Source: Prevotellaceae bacterium (GTDB taxonomy: Bacteria > Bacteroidota > Bacteroidia > Bacteroidales > Paludibacteraceae). From it: a stretch of 8,170 nucleotides of DNA. This document shows positions 6,764 through 8,170 of this stretch, piece by piece. Made by a program: the position numbers and the translations under genes. The stretch lies in assembly GCA_031270565.1 (NCBI GenBank), contig JAISXJ010000183.1, forward strand, positions 1-8,170. The letters run 5' to 3'. Positions within the stretch are counted from its first letter, which is position 1. The number at the start of each line of letters is the position of its first letter. The notes beneath the pieces were generated by a model. That model was not told the DNA's origin, searched no databases, and saw only the letters and a program-made list of their open reading frames with translations.

Positions 6764-7582
6764 ATGAAACGTAATATTATACTTTCTGTCGTCCTGCTTC
6801 TCCCGACAATACTGTTCGGACAAGTTGGATATATGGGCAAACGTCTGATGATTAATGCCGACACGTGGGTTACTCCTGCCTACGTCAGACCAAATTATGC
6901 GGGCGAAAAAGGTTTTTTGAAGTTTAACTACATTCTTGAACCAAGCATCGAATTGGCTATTGCAGAGAAATCAACAATCGGTGTGGGCTATCTCAATACC
7001 AAAGGTCGTTTTCCCGTTTTTCCTTATGCTGTCGGGCAGGTCGAGATATTCTCCGGTGGCCATACTGTTTATAAATCGTTCTATATCACGAATGTCATCA
7101 CGGACAATACTTTCAACAGCCACGGTGTTGGAATCTTTTTCAAACAGTATATTGGAGAACAGTCATTTGCGCATCTGGGACATTTTGTAAAAGCCGAGCT
7201 TGACTGCTTTTTTTACAGTTACGAAATTGACGAAATCAACATTGCGGATTATATCACGTCTCCTCCGGCAAACTACTCGGGCGTATTGTTCCCCCAAACC
7301 AAAGCTAACGGTTCGGTACTGGGATTTAAAGTTGAGATTGGACATGATTTCCTGTTTTTCAGCCGTTTGAAATTATCTACGGGACTTTCATTCGGACTGA
7401 CATTCAAGGGTATGGATATGAGTCCGATGAAGACCACCGTCAAGGAAGAGTACAAATATCTTTTCAGTTTCAACGACGTTTACAAGGATATGGTAACTCC
7501 GCCAATCAATAACGTCAATGGGCAGATTTTAGGTATGTACTGGTTCGGGCTCAGAATGGGAGTTGGCTTTTTGGCTTTCTAA
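6764..7582 (+). CDS. Probable outer-membrane beta-barrel protein
   Basis: 272 residues, family not recognised. The signal peptide has Lys-Arg at 2-3, a core IILSVVLLLPTILF (5-18) and cleavage after LFG (19) before Gln20. The mature chain alternates aromatic and hydrophobic residues in amphipathic strands: STIGVGYLNTKGRF, SHGVGIFFKQYIGE, HFVKAELDCFFYSYEI, VLGFKVEIGHDFLFFSRLKLSTGLSFGLTF. It ends GVGFLAF, with a terminal Phe and aromatic residues nearby, as in the BAM recognition signal of barrel proteins. A size of about 250 mature residues would suit 8-12 strands. It is last in the three-gene unit and is followed by a terminator. Its place next to a periplasmic M48 protease suggests it may be a partner or substrate, which is inference only. 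Confidence 0.75.
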   Translation: MKRNIILSVVLLLPTILFGQVGYMGKRLMINADTWVTPAYVRPNYAGEKGFLKFNYILEPSIELAIAEKSTIGVGYLNTKGRFPVFPYAVGQVEIFSGGHTVYKSFYITNVITDNTFNSHGVGIFFKQYIGEQSFAHLGHFVKAELDCFFYSYEIDEINIADYITSPPANYSGVLFPQTKANGSVLGFKVEIGHDFLFFSRLKLSTGLSFGLTFKGMDMSPMKTTVKEEYKYLFSFNDVYKDMVTPPINNVNGQILGMYWFGLRMGVGFLAF

Positions 7583-7614
7583 ATCTTGCTGGTTCGACGT
7601 TTGTGTATCTAATA

Positions 7615-7634
7615 AAAGCCCCGCAAGGGGCTTT
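7615..7634. terminator. Bidirectional rho-independent terminator
   Basis: Stem AAAGCCCC (7615-7622) and GGGGCTTT (7627-7634) is a perfect 8-bp pairing closed by a GCAA tetraloop of the stable GNRA type. On the minus strand it is followed by TTTTATT, a fair U-tract, and on the plus strand by GCTATTT, a weaker one. It sits between convergent genes, 32 bases after the plus-strand stop at 7582 and 28 bases after the minus-strand stop at 7663, and can end both transcripts. Confidence 0.85.
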
Positions 7635-7643
7635 GCTATTTGT

Positions 7644-7659
7644 CTGAACTCGTGTTCAG
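7644..7659. repeat. Small second hairpin next to the terminator
   Basis: CTGAAC (7644-7649) and GTTCAG (7654-7659) pair perfectly around TCGT. On the minus strand it lies three bases after the stop codon of the leftward surface-protein gene and nine bases before the stronger terminator stem. It has no U-tract of its own. It may be an auxiliary 3' end structure or may be chance. Confidence 0.4.
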
Positions 7660-7662
7660 TGT

Positions 7663-8170
7663 TTACTGATATGTAAATTCATCTTCCAGTTTCAGAATCA
7701 GAGTGCCGTCTGTCTTTGTTATTGTAACATCCACTGTTCCTGCTGTTCCTGCCGGAGCTTGGCAGGTAATAAGTCTGGACGAATGAACGGCTACATTCAG
7801 ACATTGCTGAGTTCCTATCATTACGATGGGCGTAGCAAGGTAACGTTTCTGGTCTAACGCCGCGTTGTGCTGGATTTCGTCTCTGTCAAGTACACGATTG
7901 TAAAGACGAACGGACAGAAAAGTTGCACCATTGAGCGCTTCTCCGATACGTATGTATCCATTGGCCGGGGTATTAAGGGGATTTCCACCATATCTCTGTC
8001 CAATCACAGCCTCGATGTTATTGATATATGCCTTAGTATAGGTTACATCACCTATGGAATTTGCATAGGTGGATGTTACCGTGTTGATGGTATTCGGTGT
8101 TGTCAATGAAGGTGTACTGGGAAGACAAGTAATCAAGTTATTACCATTTCCGCTAATAGCATAAAATATC
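7663..8170 (-). CDS. C-terminal part of a LamG/IPT-TIG domain surface protein
   Basis: The last 168 codons are visible; the frame stays open to the right edge, so the gene starts outside the window. A TTG at 8136-8134 is an internal Leu codon, not a start. Roughly the first 105 visible residues match the end of a LamG (concanavalin-like) sandwich domain, with GYIRIGEALNGATFLSVRLY and the frequent closing motif YNRVLDRDEIQHNAALDQKRY. The last 55 form an IPT/TIG immunoglobulin-like domain: IGTQQCLNVAV, LITCQAPAGTAGTVDVTITK and the final EFTYQ. Both domain types bind carbohydrate or protein ligands in large surface and adhesin-like proteins of the Bacteroidota. The chain ends with the TIG domain, so no T9SS C-terminal sorting domain is present. 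It is convergent with the three-gene unit and shares its terminator. Confidence 0.8.
   Translation of the reverse strand, partial: IFYAISGNGNNLITCLPSTPSLTTPNTINTVTSTYANSIGDVTYTKAYINNIEAVIGQRYGGNPLNTPANGYIRIGEALNGATFLSVRLYNRVLDRDEIQHNAALDQKRYLATPIVMIGTQQCLNVAVHSSRLITCQAPAGTAGTVDVTITKTDGTLILKLEDEFTYQ

Noticed and set aside
7867..8109. Plus-strand open frame of 80 codons at the right end
   Set aside because: Antisense to the LamG/TIG coding sequence, whose conserved motifs show which strand is coding.

Overview
The window reads as chromosomal DNA of a member of the Bacteroidota, most likely one of the Bacteroidales that carries a type IX secretion system (T9SS). Three things point there. A recognisable PorQ (T9SS outer-membrane component) is encoded. 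The putative promoters match the Bacteroidota -7 box TAnnTTTG. The exported proteins have signal peptides ending in G/A followed by Gln. I cannot name a genus.

Left part (1-2985): the first 49 bases are the start of a gene on the minus strand. It is separated by about 195 bases of divergent promoter region from a plus-strand operon: a FabK/nitronate-monooxygenase-type flavoprotein, porQ and cmk. The first two overlap by ATGA and cmk follows 21 bases later, so they look co-transcribed and the first two translationally coupled. The divergent region holds two -7 boxes pointing outward and a perfect 7-bp inverted repeat between them, placed where an activator could serve both promoters. A second, imperfect inverted repeat lies in the leader of the operon.

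Middle part (2986-7582): after 121 bases with a new -7 box comes a second plus-strand unit of three tightly spaced genes, visibly more AT-rich than the first. All three products carry a signal peptide: a 514-residue protein of unknown function that looks all-beta, a 695-residue M48 zinc metalloprotease with a long C-terminal extension, and a 272-residue probable outer-membrane beta-barrel protein. Together they look like an envelope module in which a periplasmic protease works beside an outer-membrane protein. That functional link is inference from gene order only, and this is the part of the window most likely to hold something undescribed.

Right end (7583-8170): a GC-rich hairpin with runs of T on both sides serves as a terminator shared by the three-gene unit and a convergent minus-strand gene. 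That gene runs off the window. Its visible 168 C-terminal residues combine the end of a LamG-like domain with an IPT/TIG domain, typical of large surface proteins. No RNA genes, CRISPR arrays, insertion sequences or frameshifted genes were seen.
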